NCBI GenBank assembly: GCA_964551035.1
Contig: CAZKBK010000015.1
Span: forward strand, 43,884 to 107,883
Length of the DNA: 64,000 nt
Direction: 5' to 3'
From: Chryseosolibacter sp964551035
GTDB taxonomy: Bacteria > Bacteroidota > Bacteroidia > Cytophagales > Cyclobacteriaceae
The translations under genes were made by a program, and so were the position numbers. Positions 1 to 7,915 of this stretch are shown one piece after another. The notes under the pieces are model-generated. The model did no database searches and had not been told where the DNA came from. It saw nothing but the letters and a program-made list of their open reading frames with translations. How positions within the stretch are numbered: position 1 is the stretch's first letter; each line of letters starts with the position of its first letter.

Positions 1-482
1 CCACTTTCAAGACGTTTTTGAACGGAATCCTTCGACATCATATAGTTGACGGTAATGTGCTTGCCCACGTCGCGGATGAAATCCAGAAACCGATACTCCT
101 TGAACCAATCGTAGTTATTGACCATTTCGGCGGCGTTGTCGCCTGAGAAGTCGAGAAACTTTTCAAGCTGCCTTTTTACGCATGCTTCGTTGTGCCGGAG
201 GAGGTCTTCGGACAGCAGATTCCGTTCCGCCGATTTGCCGGACGGGTCGCCCACCATCCCGGTGGCGCCGCCTACCAGGGCAAAGGGCTTGTGCCCTGCT
301 TCCTGAAAGTGCCGGAGCGTCATGATCTGGCACAGGTGTCCTATGTGCAGCGAGTCTGCAGTAGGATCAAAACCGATGTACCCGCACGTGGCTTCCTTCT
401 CCAACTGCGCTTCCGTGCCAGGCATGATGTCGTGAAGCATGCCACGCCATTTGAGTTCTTCAACGAAATTCCTGTTGACCAT
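1..482 (-). CDS. tyrS: Tyrosyl-tRNA synthetase, N-terminal part (cut by window edge)
   Basis: Translating the minus strand from the ATG at 482 gives about 160 residues of a class I aminoacyl-tRNA synthetase that charges tRNA-Tyr in the cytosol. It begins MVNRNFVEELKWRGMLHDIM. The ATP-binding HIGH signature is intact at residues 46-49, in the context GFDPTADSLHIGHL, and is followed by the conserved GGATGMVGDPSGKS segment that shapes the tyrosine pocket. The frame is open to the first base of the window, so the KMSKS loop and the S4-like tRNA-binding tail lie outside. A TAnnTTTG promoter element sits 22 bases before the start. The neighbouring operon also runs on the minus strand but shows no functional link. 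Family assignment is firm; only completeness is unknown. Confidence 0.95.
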   Translation of the reverse strand, partial: MVNRNFVEELKWRGMLHDIMPGTEAQLEKEATCGYIGFDPTADSLHIGHLCQIMTLRHFQEAGHKPFALVGGATGMVGDPSGKSAERNLLSEDLLRHNEACVKRQLEKFLDFSGDNAAEMVNNYDWFKEYRFLDFIRDVGKHITVNYMMSKDSVQKRLES

Positions 483-504
483 CCGCGGACTGATTTTTCA
501 CCCG

Positions 505-512
505 CAAATATA
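505..512 (-). promoter_or_regulatory. -7 promoter element (TATATTTG) for tyrS
   Basis: The minus strand reads TATATTTG, an exact match to the Bacteroidota -7 consensus TAnnTTTG, 22 bases upstream of the tyrS ATG. No clear -33 TTG lies at the usual 19-20 base spacing, so the call rests on the -7 element and its position. Confidence 0.5.
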
Positions 513-557
513 GAAAAGGTCAACACTTTTTGGCGCGATGCCGCGGAATTCGGTTGG

Positions 558-1196
558 TCAGAGCTGGAGAACCGTCAACGAGTCCACCTTTCGGAAGTTG
601 TCGTTCCGGTCCATGGCGCAAACTTCCTTCAGGGCGCCGGTAGGCAGGTCGAAATACCATCCGTGAAGCGAAGGCCGGTCGCGTGTATCCCAGGCCCTCC
701 GGATACAGTCGAGTTGCGCGAGATTTCGAATCTGGTACTCGATGTTGAGTTCCGCAAGCCGGCGTCCACGGTCTTCAAATCCGAGCCCGTCAAGTTCCCT
801 GCGGTGGGTCTCGTACAGTCCCGTCATGTTGGCGAGCCAACGATCCAGGACCGGCATGGGGCGGTCCCTGGAAAGTACCTGTCTCACGCCGCTGCAGTGG
901 CTGTACCCACAGACGACGATGTGGCCGACTTCGGCGTTGATGACGGCCTCTTCGATGATGGCCATCATGGCGATATCGTCTTCCCGTACCTGCGAAGCGA
1001 TATTGTGGCATACGAGGATTTCGCCAGGCTCCGCGTTGGCAAGTTCCTCAATGGAAACGAGGTTGTCGGAGGAACCGATCCATAAAATATCAGGGCTGTG
1101 CATTCCCCCGAGCCGGTCAAAATAGCCGGCGTCAAGACTCAGCTTTTCCTCAGCCCAGGCTTTGCTCTCCAGGAACATTTTGTCTTTGAATGTCAT
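558..1196 (-). CDS. Degenerate beta-carbonic-anhydrase-like protein (predicted to be inactive)
   Basis: This 212-residue protein has the full length and fold signature of a beta-carbonic anhydrase and aligns colinearly with the canonical enzyme encoded at 2748-3413. The active-site residues are altered. The first zinc ligand Cys42 is Ser, the Arg46 of the Asp-Arg dyad is Leu (WIGSSDNL instead of WIGCSDSR), and the zinc ligand His98 is Tyr (CGYSHC instead of CGHYGC). Asp44 and Cys101 remain, and a new His sits at position 100. It probably cannot bind zinc in the usual way, so CO2 hydration is unlikely. Its ATG overlaps the stop of the SulP gene (ATGA), so it is the last gene of a three-gene operon. 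A structural or regulatory role with the transporter or the active paralogue is inference; a non-canonical metal site is possible. Confidence 0.85.
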   Translation of the reverse strand: MTFKDKMFLESKAWAEEKLSLDAGYFDRLGGMHSPDILWIGSSDNLVSIEELANAEPGEILVCHNIASQVREDDIAMMAIIEEAVINAEVGHIVVCGYSHCSGVRQVLSRDRPMPVLDRWLANMTGLYETHRRELDGLGFEDRGRRLAELNIEYQIRNLAQLDCIRRAWDTRDRPSLHGWYFDLPTGALKEVCAMDRNDNFRKVDSLTVLQL

Positions 1197-2761
1197 GCTT
1201 TGAAAATCGGGTTTTGTGAACGAATGGATTGGCGCAACTCTACGGTGATGTTTCGGTTTCCCGACGATTCGCGGAAGTCATTGATTGCTTCCAGGATGTC
1301 CTGATCGATGAATGCCGATCGCGATCCGTCGATGACGACGAGACTGCCGTCGGGAATCTGGTGAAAGGTCTTACGCAACAACGGTTTATTGAGAAAGGAA
1401 ACATCCTTCGTCAATCGAATCAGGTACCTGCCGTTTTCATCAACGGCAAAAAGGGCCTTGTGAAAATTGGCTTTCAGTACAAAGAACAACCCCACCAGGA
1501 TACCGATCACGATGCCCACGAGCAGGTCGGTGAAGAGGATGGCAACGATGGTGACCACAAAGGGAATGAACTGGTCCTTTCCTTTACGGTAGATCGCGAT
1601 GAAAATGGCGGGCTTCGCCAGTTTATATCCAACCGTAAGCAAGATCGCCGCAAGAGATGCCAATGGTATCTTGTTCAACAGTCCGGGAATAAGCATTACG
1701 GTAAGGACGAGCAGGCTTCCATGGATGATGGCGGAAGCGTTTGTGCGCGCGCCGGCCGCAATGTTGGCTGAACTGCGCACGATCACCGCGGTAATGGGCA
1801 GCCCGCCGATGAGCCCGCTCACCATGTTGCCGATTCCCTGAGCGCGCAACTCCTTGTTGGGGGGCGTCGTTCGCTTAAACGGGTCCAGTTTGTCGACGGC
1901 TTCAATACTGAGCAGCGTTTCAAGGCTCGCGACGATAGCGATCTTTACGGCCACCAACCAGACTTCAGCCTGCATAATGCCCGAGAAATCGGGAAAAGTG
2001 AACTGTGCGAGAAAGCTGCCGACGTCGTCGGCGATGGGCAGCGATACCAGGTGGCTGCTCCCCATAGCCAAAGCGGGTGATGTCGCGCGAAATGTTTCAT
2101 TCAGGACCACCCCGATGGTCACCGCGAACAGGGGCCCCGGCAGCACCCGGGTGAACTTCTGCTTCTTGATCCATGGCGTTTCCCAAAGCAGCAGAATCCC
2201 CAGGGATATTATACAGATAATGATCGCTCCCCCCTGCGGATGCATGAACGCATTGATGATTTCCGTGAACGTGTTTTCACCGTCTGCCTGGGCAAAACGC
2301 TCATCGCCCTCGAAGTCGCGGTCAAAACCGACGGCATGGGGCAGTTGCTTCAGCATCAGGATAAGACCGATCGCGGCGAGCATCCCTTTGATTACCGCCG
2401 ACGGAAAATAGTTGCCGAGCGTTCCCGCCTTGAGGAGCGCCATCACCAATTGGATAACGCCGCCGAGAAACACGGCGACGAGAAACAGCCTGAAGTCGCC
2501 GAGGGAGAGGATTGATGCCAGCACGATCGTGGTCAGGCCGGCGGCAGGTCCGCTGACGCTGACTTTGCAGGCCCCGAGCGAACCGATAACAAGACCAGCG
2601 ACAATCCCGGAGATGATCCCTGCGAACAGGGGCGCTCCGGACGCCAGCGCGATTCCCAGGCACAACGGTAGCGCTACAAGAAACACGACGACACCCGAGG
2701 GCACGTCATACCCCAGGTTTTTCAACGGGTGAAATTGGTCTTTTAACTTATGCCCTTCCAT
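1193..2761 (-). CDS. SulP-family anion permease, probable bicarbonate or sulfate transporter
   Basis: This 522-residue inner-membrane protein belongs to the SulP (SLC26-like) family. Long hydrophobic segments run from about residue 18 to 415, with the family-typical VSGPAAGLTTIV stretch near residue 70. They are followed by a short C-terminal cytosolic domain of about 90 residues that looks like a reduced STAS domain (LVVIDGSRSAFIDQDIL). SulP proteins carry sulfate, bicarbonate or other anions. Lying between two carbonic-anhydrase genes, overlapping one by 14 bases and the other by 4, it most likely moves bicarbonate, with the anhydrase interconverting CO2 and bicarbonate at its cytosolic face. 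The substrate is inferred from context, not seen in the sequence. Confidence 0.92.
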   Translation of the reverse strand: MEGHKLKDQFHPLKNLGYDVPSGVVVFLVALPLCLGIALASGAPLFAGIISGIVAGLVIGSLGACKVSVSGPAAGLTTIVLASILSLGDFRLFLVAVFLGGVIQLVMALLKAGTLGNYFPSAVIKGMLAAIGLILMLKQLPHAVGFDRDFEGDERFAQADGENTFTEIINAFMHPQGGAIIICIISLGILLLWETPWIKKQKFTRVLPGPLFAVTIGVVLNETFRATSPALAMGSSHLVSLPIADDVGSFLAQFTFPDFSGIMQAEVWLVAVKIAIVASLETLLSIEAVDKLDPFKRTTPPNKELRAQGIGNMVSGLIGGLPITAVIVRSSANIAAGARTNASAIIHGSLLVLTVMLIPGLLNKIPLASLAAILLTVGYKLAKPAIFIAIYRKGKDQFIPFVVTIVAILFTDLLVGIVIGILVGLFFVLKANFHKALFAVDENGRYLIRLTKDVSFLNKPLLRKTFHQIPDGSLVVIDGSRSAFIDQDILEAINDFRESSGNRNITVELRQSIRSQNPIFKA

Positions 2762-3413
2762 TGTCTCCCGCTTTGCCGTTTCCGTTGGTTACATGATAGA
2801 TCGACGGCAAAGCCCCGGTGCTGTCCATGCTTACCTTGAGGTCTTTGATGATACCCGTCTTGAGACTGTAAACCCAGCCGTGAATCATGGGCGCATTGCG
2901 CTGCTGCCAGGCGTTTTGTATGATGGTGGTTTTGCTCAGACCGAGAACCTGTTCGATCACGTTGAGTTCGACAAACCGGTCGAATCGTGCCTGGCGGTGC
3001 GGGATGGCGTCCAGGTCCTCCCGGTGAAGCCGATACACGTCCCTGATGAAACAAAGCCAGTTGTCAACAAGACCGTATTGTTCATTGTTCATAGCCGCAT
3101 CAACACCGCCGCATCCGTAGTGGCCGCACACGATGACGTGTTTGACTTTCAGAATGTTCACCGCGTAGTCGAGCACACTCAGCAGATTCATGTCGGAGTG
3201 AACAACCATGTTCGCAATATTCCGGTGAACAAAGACTTCGCCGGGTTGGGTGTTGGTGATCTCATTGGCAGGTACGCGGCTGTCCGAACATCCGATCCAT
3301 AGGAATTGCGGGCTTTGGCCTTTTGAAAGGCGGTCAAAGAATTCCGGGTCGGCGTTTAGCCGTTCCTGCACCCAGGCCTTGTTTCCTTGGAGAAGTGATT
3401 TATATAATTTCAT
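2748..3413 (-). CDS. can: Beta-carbonic anhydrase, canonical
   Basis: This 221-residue cytosolic zinc enzyme catalyses reversible hydration of CO2 to bicarbonate. The active-site residues are all present: Cys42, Asp44 and Arg46 in WIGCSDSR, then His98 and Cys101 in CGHYGCGGV. The spacing equals that of E. coli Can. There is no signal peptide. It is the first gene of a minus-strand operon with the SulP permease, whose start lies inside its last 14 bases, and the degenerate paralogue. That arrangement suggests translational coupling and a joint role in bicarbonate supply or pH balance. The upstream 180 bases hold no obvious gene. The closing 20 residues are Gly/Asn-rich and look disordered. Confidence 0.96.
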   Translation of the reverse strand: MKLYKSLLQGNKAWVQERLNADPEFFDRLSKGQSPQFLWIGCSDSRVPANEITNTQPGEVFVHRNIANMVVHSDMNLLSVLDYAVNILKVKHVIVCGHYGCGGVDAAMNNEQYGLVDNWLCFIRDVYRLHREDLDAIPHRQARFDRFVELNVIEQVLGLSKTTIIQNAWQQRNAPMIHGWVYSLKTGIIKDLKVSMDSTGALPSIYHVTNGNGKAGDNGRA

Positions 3414-3591
3414 TTGTGCGTGTCAGATTGGTGGATTCTTATAGGGATAATTTCCGATGAGTCGGGGATGCTAACTCCCAATGCGGACACGTCCGCCAAC
3501 AAGGAGGTAATGCCTTCAGTGGCGAGTGATCCTCAACGCAATCGGCAAAAGGTAAATGCAGCAGCCGTTAGAAGCCGGCTGAATGGACGGC

Positions 3592-3948
3592 TCAGGCTTT
3601 TGGAGGGGGTGTTACTTTGTCAAGGACATGAAGCGGAACGGCATCGTCGCCGCGGTTACGCTTTCTCAGGTGAGAGATGACATAAAGCATCGAGTCGGTG
3701 GAATGACAGGATGTGTCGAAAAAATCGTCAAAGGTTTTTGCCTTTTCCTCAGGAAGTTCATCACAAACATCGCGCTCCTCTTCCATGCCGACGTTCAGAA
3801 TAAGTTCGGCCAGGTTCTCGACGAGATCTTTATTCATGTCGAGTTCAAGCACTTTCAACTCCGCCACGAAAAATCCCATGTTGAGGAACACCATGGCCGT
3901 GAGGAGCGTGAAGATCCGGCTGAACTTATGTCTGCGAATAAACTTCAT
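3592..3948 (-). CDS. Small single-span membrane protein of unknown function
   Basis: This is a 118-residue protein starting MKFIRRHKFSRIF. It has one hydrophobic segment at about residues 12-30, then an acidic region with two Cys residues (C62, C81), and a basic end (HLRKRNRG). A longer in-frame reading from 4386 would run through the divergent pyrophosphohydrolase gene, so I chose the ATG at 3948. A near-consensus -7 element (TACTTTCG) lies just upstream of that ATG on the minus strand. The charged N-terminus and hydrophobic segment fit either a signal peptide or a signal anchor. I do not recognise the family. The Cys residues could form a disulfide if the tail is periplasmic, which is inference. 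Confidence 0.65.
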   Translation of the reverse strand: MKFIRRHKFSRIFTLLTAMVFLNMGFFVAELKVLELDMNKDLVENLAELILNVGMEEERDVCDELPEEKAKTFDDFFDTSCHSTDSMLYVISHLRKRNRGDDAVPLHVLDKVTPPPKA

Positions 3949-4102
3949 CGTGGCGAAAGTACGGTAATTTTTAGAATTTATCGGAAAATATGATAACCGG
4001 AGCCTTGCGGGAATCGCAAAATTCCCGTTATCATTGTCGTTTAACAATTTTTTAACGACTGGATGGCCGGGGTTCGCGGCTCTCACCAAATGAAACGATT
4101 CC

Positions 4103-4573
4103 ATGAAGCAGGCAGATGCGCTCAATATGGTGGCTGACTTCCACCGCACTTTCAAACATCCGATTCTTCCGTCACCGGCGATACCTGACGAGAACAGGTG
4201 CAGGCTCCGGGTCGCCCTCCTTTCGGAGGAGTTGAAGGAACTGGAGGTCGCCATCGTTGAGAAGGACATCGTCGAGATAGCGGATGCCTTGTGCGACATC
4301 CAGTACGTACTGGCGGGAGCGATCCTGGAGTTTGGCCTCGGCGAAAAATTCGCGGCCCTCTTTGCAGAGGTGCAGCGCTCAAACATGAGTAAGGCATGTA
4401 ACTCTGAAGCCGAGGCGATCGAGACGATTGAACATTACCGGAAAAAGGACGGCACTGAATGCTATTTCCAGCGTGAAGGAGAGAAGTGGCTGGTGTACCG
4501 CAAGTCCGACAACAAGACCATCAAGTCCATTAATTATAGCCCGGCCGACTTGCAGGGCATTCTGGGTAAATAG
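4103..4573 (+). CDS. MazG/HisE-like NTP pyrophosphohydrolase
   Basis: This 156-residue cytosolic protein belongs to the all-alpha NTP pyrophosphohydrolase superfamily, which hydrolyses nucleoside triphosphates to monophosphate and pyrophosphate. The metal-binding pattern EExxE...ExxD is present: E42, E43 and E46 in LSEELKELE, then E58 and D61 in VEIADALCDIQYV. The C-terminal 40 residues (about 115-156) form a small beta-rich tail not needed for the core fold. The substrate cannot be told; the family ranges from house-cleaning dNTPases to phosphoribosyl-ATP pyrophosphohydrolase. It is divergent from the small membrane-protein gene at 3592-3948 and stands alone on its strand. Confidence 0.8.
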   Translation: MKQADALNMVADFHRTFKHPILPSPAIPDENRCRLRVALLSEELKELEVAIVEKDIVEIADALCDIQYVLAGAILEFGLGEKFAALFAEVQRSNMSKACNSEAEAIETIEHYRKKDGTECYFQREGEKWLVYRKSDNKTIKSINYSPADLQGILGK

Positions 4574-4673
4574 ACCTCCTTTGGTCACGCGCGGGGTGGC
4601 GTGAAGCAGAACAGCGTGAAGGAGGACTGGGTGCGTACATGATGTTAATACCTGTTTATCAATACGTTAGGAG

Positions 4674-4820
4674 TTATCCGAGTGAATTTTTGGTAACCCA
4701 GTAGCGGTAGGCAACAATGGCCTTCTGAAGTTTAGAAAGGCGGGTAATATCCCTTTTGCTCATTCGGGGAAGCAACCAGATGTTGAGGCGAGCCAGTATT
4801 TTGAAAATCGTCTGCTTCAT
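4674..4820 (-). CDS. Small basic protein, 48 residues, unknown
   Basis: The minus strand from the ATG at 4820 to the TAA at 4674 encodes 48 residues, starting MKQTIFKILARLNIWLLP and ending AYRYWVTKNSLG. It is strongly basic (about 10 Lys/Arg) with an amphipathic or hydrophobic first third. Its composition looks like a real protein: few rare residues, an alternating charged/hydrophobic pattern, and a clean start and stop in an otherwise empty 313-base gap. I have the impression of similar small proteins in other Bacteroidota but cannot check it. No function is proposed. It is short enough that automated callers may skip it. Confidence 0.55.
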   Translation of the reverse strand: MKQTIFKILARLNIWLLPRMSKRDITRLSKLQKAIVAYRYWVTKNSLG

Positions 4821-4886
4821 GAATATGATGAGGCGGCCGTAAATTCGTTTTAATTTTTATCTTTAAAATCTGATTTACTCAAAAAT

Positions 4887-5777
4887 ATGGAAAATAACCT
4901 TGGATCAAGTCCCTTTCTCGATGCCTGGCATCAGGCCATGTTGATCGGCGCGCTAGCGTTGTTCGCCGTCGCCATCCTCTACTACATTTTTTTCAACCTG
5001 AAGCTGGCATCCATAAAAAGCTATAAAGGCAAATACGACTTCATCAGCAGGCGCCAGATAAAAACCCTGGAATGGGTCTGGATCATTATTGCGATCGGAT
5101 GCGCTATGCTGATCAATCGCTACGGCATGGACAAGCTTGACCAGATGGGAATCTGGTTCTACGTCCGTGTCTTTATTTCGGTTGCAGGCGGAACACTCGT
5201 TGGCTACATCGCCTTCCTCATCCTTGAATATTATTACCCCGGCCAGGTGGACAAGAAACTCAAAAAATGGCGCTTTATGCCCAGGGTTAACCCCAAGACC
5301 GGCAATAAGATGCGGTTACTCGCCGAACACGAAGAGGATGTACACCTGGATGAGGGTATGAAAGCCGAAGAAGATGTGTTTTCAATAGATTATGACGTGT
5401 GGATCGACGAGCAGACGAAAGATGTCATCGTGGAGAAGTACCAGGGACATCTCCAGGCCCTTCAATGCGGCAGTTGTGGTTTCCATACCCTGAAAGTGGT
5501 AAAGGAGGAGATCACCCGCCGACCCACGCTCGATTCACCGGGCGAGCTGATCAAACATTACGAATGCAGCTATTGCAAGTCCGTCCGGGCGACCGCGTTT
5601 AAGATATCCACAATGGAGGGCGACGATTTCAAAAAGGAGGCTCCCAACGTCAAGCAAGACGTCGTACTCGTTAAGGTGGAGATCAAGTCGTCGGCCGGAA
5701 CCTCGAAATTCTTTGAGTTCGGCGATCTGGTACAGGCACAAAAGTTTTTGGCCGAAGTTGAAGAAGAAAAGAAATAG
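4887..5777 (+). CDS. Membrane protein with C-terminal zinc ribbon, unknown
   Basis: This 296-residue protein has about three membrane segments (near residues 16-37, 62-77 and 90-115), followed by a soluble cytosolic part. The soluble part carries two CxxC knuckles, C194/C197 in LQCGSCGFH and C227/C230 in YECSYCKSV, a typical zinc-ribbon arrangement. A conserved-looking acidic stretch (residues 147-175) precedes the ribbon. I do not recognise a named family. A role as a membrane-anchored scaffold or assembly factor is only a guess. A weak -7-like element (TATCTTTA) lies about 30 bases upstream. The next gene, prc, follows after about 100 bases and may be separately transcribed. Confidence 0.75.
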   Translation: MENNLGSSPFLDAWHQAMLIGALALFAVAILYYIFFNLKLASIKSYKGKYDFISRRQIKTLEWVWIIIAIGCAMLINRYGMDKLDQMGIWFYVRVFISVAGGTLVGYIAFLILEYYYPGQVDKKLKKWRFMPRVNPKTGNKMRLLAEHEEDVHLDEGMKAEEDVFSIDYDVWIDEQTKDVIVEKYQGHLQALQCGSCGFHTLKVVKEEITRRPTLDSPGELIKHYECSYCKSVRATAFKISTMEGDDFKKEAPNVKQDVVLVKVEIKSSAGTSKFFEFGDLVQAQKFLAEVEEEKK

Positions 5778-5875
5778 CCGGTATCAATCTTGCTGTGAAT
5801 TAATCTACCGGTTACGCTGTTGAGGGAATAACCACCCCGGCGCATTTTTCGTTTGATCGGGTATATTTTTACAGA

Positions 5876-7915
5876 ATGAAGAGATTGACCATAACCGTTT
5901 TTGCCGCGTTTGTTTTTCTAAACGCGTACTCCTCCATTTTACGGGATTCGTCCGCACTCAAACCCAAGCCTGTTTATGGCAAGGAAGCGAAGGTAATCGC
6001 CTATATCCTGGACAGCAATCACTACCGGGGAATTTCCCTTGATGATTCGCTGTCGTCTGTCATTCTCGACAACTACGTCGGCACCCTTGACAACAACAGG
6101 GCGTATTTTCTGTCGTCCGATCTGAAGGATTTTGAGCGGTATCGTTATGAGATCGACGACCTCACGCGCGACGAGAACGTTGACGTTGCCTATGACATCT
6201 ACAACGTCTTTCGAAGCCGTTTCGACCAGCGCATGGAATACGTGCTCAACACCCTGATTTCAAAGGAATTCGACTACAGCATCGCGGAATATTACGAAAC
6301 GGATCGCGAAAATGAACCGTGGTCCCGTAGCGAGGCCGAACTCAACGAACTCTGGCGGAAAATCATCAAGTCGCAGGCGCTCAGCCTCAAGCTGACGGGG
6401 AAAACACAGGAAGAGATCGAAAAAACCCTCACGGAACGCTATGAGCGCCTCGTAAAGACGTACACGCGGGATGTCAACGCACAGGATATCTTCAGCATGT
6501 ACATGAATACGATCACGGAGGCTTACGACCCCCACACCAACTATTTTTCACCGGCAGCCGCTGACCGCTTTAAACAGAGCATGAGCCTCTCCCTGGAGGG
6601 AATCGGCGCGCGGCTGCAAACCGACAACGATTACACCAAGGTTGTGGAGGTGATACCTGGCGGGCCCGCAGACAAGAGCGACCTTGTCCATGTGAATGAC
6701 CGGATCATCGGCGTGGGACAAGGCGACGACGGTGAGGTTGTCGATGTGGTCGGTTGGCGCATCGACGATGTCGTGAAACTGATCAAGGGCCCGAAAGGAA
6801 CCAAAGTAAAGTTGCGTATCCTGCCGGGAGAAACCGGCATCAATGGAAAGCCGCAGGAGTTTGTCCTGGTCCGCGACAAGATCAACCTGAATGACCTCAA
6901 GGCGAAAAAGGACATCATTACCTACGAGAAAGAAGGTAAGCCCCTTCAACTGGGTGTGATCACAATACCGAGTTTCTACATGGATTTCGAGGCGGCGCAA
7001 CGCGGAGACCCTAACTACACGAGCACCACGCGCGACGTGCAGCGGCTGGTTGGCGAATTGAAGGCCGAAGGTGTGGATGGCCTGGTCATCGATCTGCGCA
7101 ACAATGGAGGCGGATCGTTGGCGGAAGCCATCGACCTGACCGGTATTTTTATCAAGAACGGCCCCGTTGTTCAGGTAAAAGACAGCAGGAACGACCTCAG
7201 GGTGGGTGCTGATGAAGACCCGTCCATTGCGTTTGACGGCCCGCTCGTGGTGTTGACCAACCGCTTCAGCGCGTCGGCGTCGGAGATCTTCGCGGGGGCC
7301 ATCCAGGATTACAACCGCGGCGTCGTTGTCGGCGAGTCGACTTATGGAAAAGGAACGGTGCAGACCGTGATCGACCTGAGCCGCTTTATTCGCGACCCGG
7401 ACGACGAAGTGGGCCAGTTGAAATTGACATTCCAGAAATTTTATCGCGTGACCGGCAGCAGCACGCAGCACAAAGGCGTGACGCCGGATATCGGTTTGCC
7501 TTCGGCCCTTGATCCGCAGCAATTCGGTGAAAGTTCAAGCCCGAGCGCGCTCCCGTGGGACGAAATCGCGGGTACTTTCTACGAGAAAACGCCGCTGATC
7601 AATGACCGCGTGATTACCGGATTGACCCAGTCATACCACGAGCGTTTGAAAACGGATTCACTCCTCAACAAGTTTGTCGTCGAAACGGAGGAAGCACGAC
7701 GAAGCCTGAAAGACACGCGAATCTCCCTTAACGAAGCCCAGCGGCGTAGTGAAATGGGGGAAGCGGAAAAAAAGGCGGCGGGCGGTGACCGGCTGAATAC
7801 GAGTCTCGGTGGCAGGGAGGCACTTCAGGTATCCGACCTTAAGGCCGTGGACGATGAATACCTGCGCGAAGGCCTCTTCATACTGGGCGACCTGATCACC
7901 AGTAAGATCGGCTAA
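5876..7915 (+). CDS. prc: Tail-specific (C-terminal processing) protease Prc
   Basis: This 679-residue S41 serine protease, close to the 682 residues of E. coli Prc, trims or degrades periplasmic proteins from their C-termini. An N-terminal signal segment is followed by a helical N-domain (about 30-215), a PDZ domain (about 225-320, around GIGARLQTDNDYTKVVEVIPG), the protease core and a C-terminal helical domain. The Ser/Lys dyad is visible: Ser467 in NRFSASASEIFAG and Lys492 in STYGKGTVQT. The 25-residue spacing matches the E. coli Ser430-Lys455 pair, and Asp478 corresponds to Asp441. Its stop codon overlaps the end of the convergent TraB/GumN gene by four bases. The promoter is not clear. 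Confidence 0.95.
   Translation: MKRLTITVFAAFVFLNAYSSILRDSSALKPKPVYGKEAKVIAYILDSNHYRGISLDDSLSSVILDNYVGTLDNNRAYFLSSDLKDFERYRYEIDDLTRDENVDVAYDIYNVFRSRFDQRMEYVLNTLISKEFDYSIAEYYETDRENEPWSRSEAELNELWRKIIKSQALSLKLTGKTQEEIEKTLTERYERLVKTYTRDVNAQDIFSMYMNTITEAYDPHTNYFSPAAADRFKQSMSLSLEGIGARLQTDNDYTKVVEVIPGGPADKSDLVHVNDRIIGVGQGDDGEVVDVVGWRIDDVVKLIKGPKGTKVKLRILPGETGINGKPQEFVLVRDKINLNDLKAKKDIITYEKEGKPLQLGVITIPSFYMDFEAAQRGDPNYTSTTRDVQRLVGELKAEGVDGLVIDLRNNGGGSLAEAIDLTGIFIKNGPVVQVKDSRNDLRVGADEDPSIAFDGPLVVLTNRFSASASEIFAGAIQDYNRGVVVGESTYGKGTVQTVIDLSRFIRDPDDEVGQLKLTFQKFYRVTGSSTQHKGVTPDIGLPSALDPQQFGESSSPSALPWDEIAGTFYEKTPLINDRVITGLTQSYHERLKTDSLLNKFVVETEEARRSLKDTRISLNEAQRRSEMGEAEKKAAGGDRLNTSLGGREALQVSDLKAVDDEYLREGLFILGDLITSKIG

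Noticed and set aside
192..1085. A 297-codon plus-strand open frame over the tyrS and carbonic-anhydrase region
   Set aside because: It is antisense to the tyrosyl-tRNA synthetase and carbonic-anhydrase-like frames, which carry recognisable motifs.
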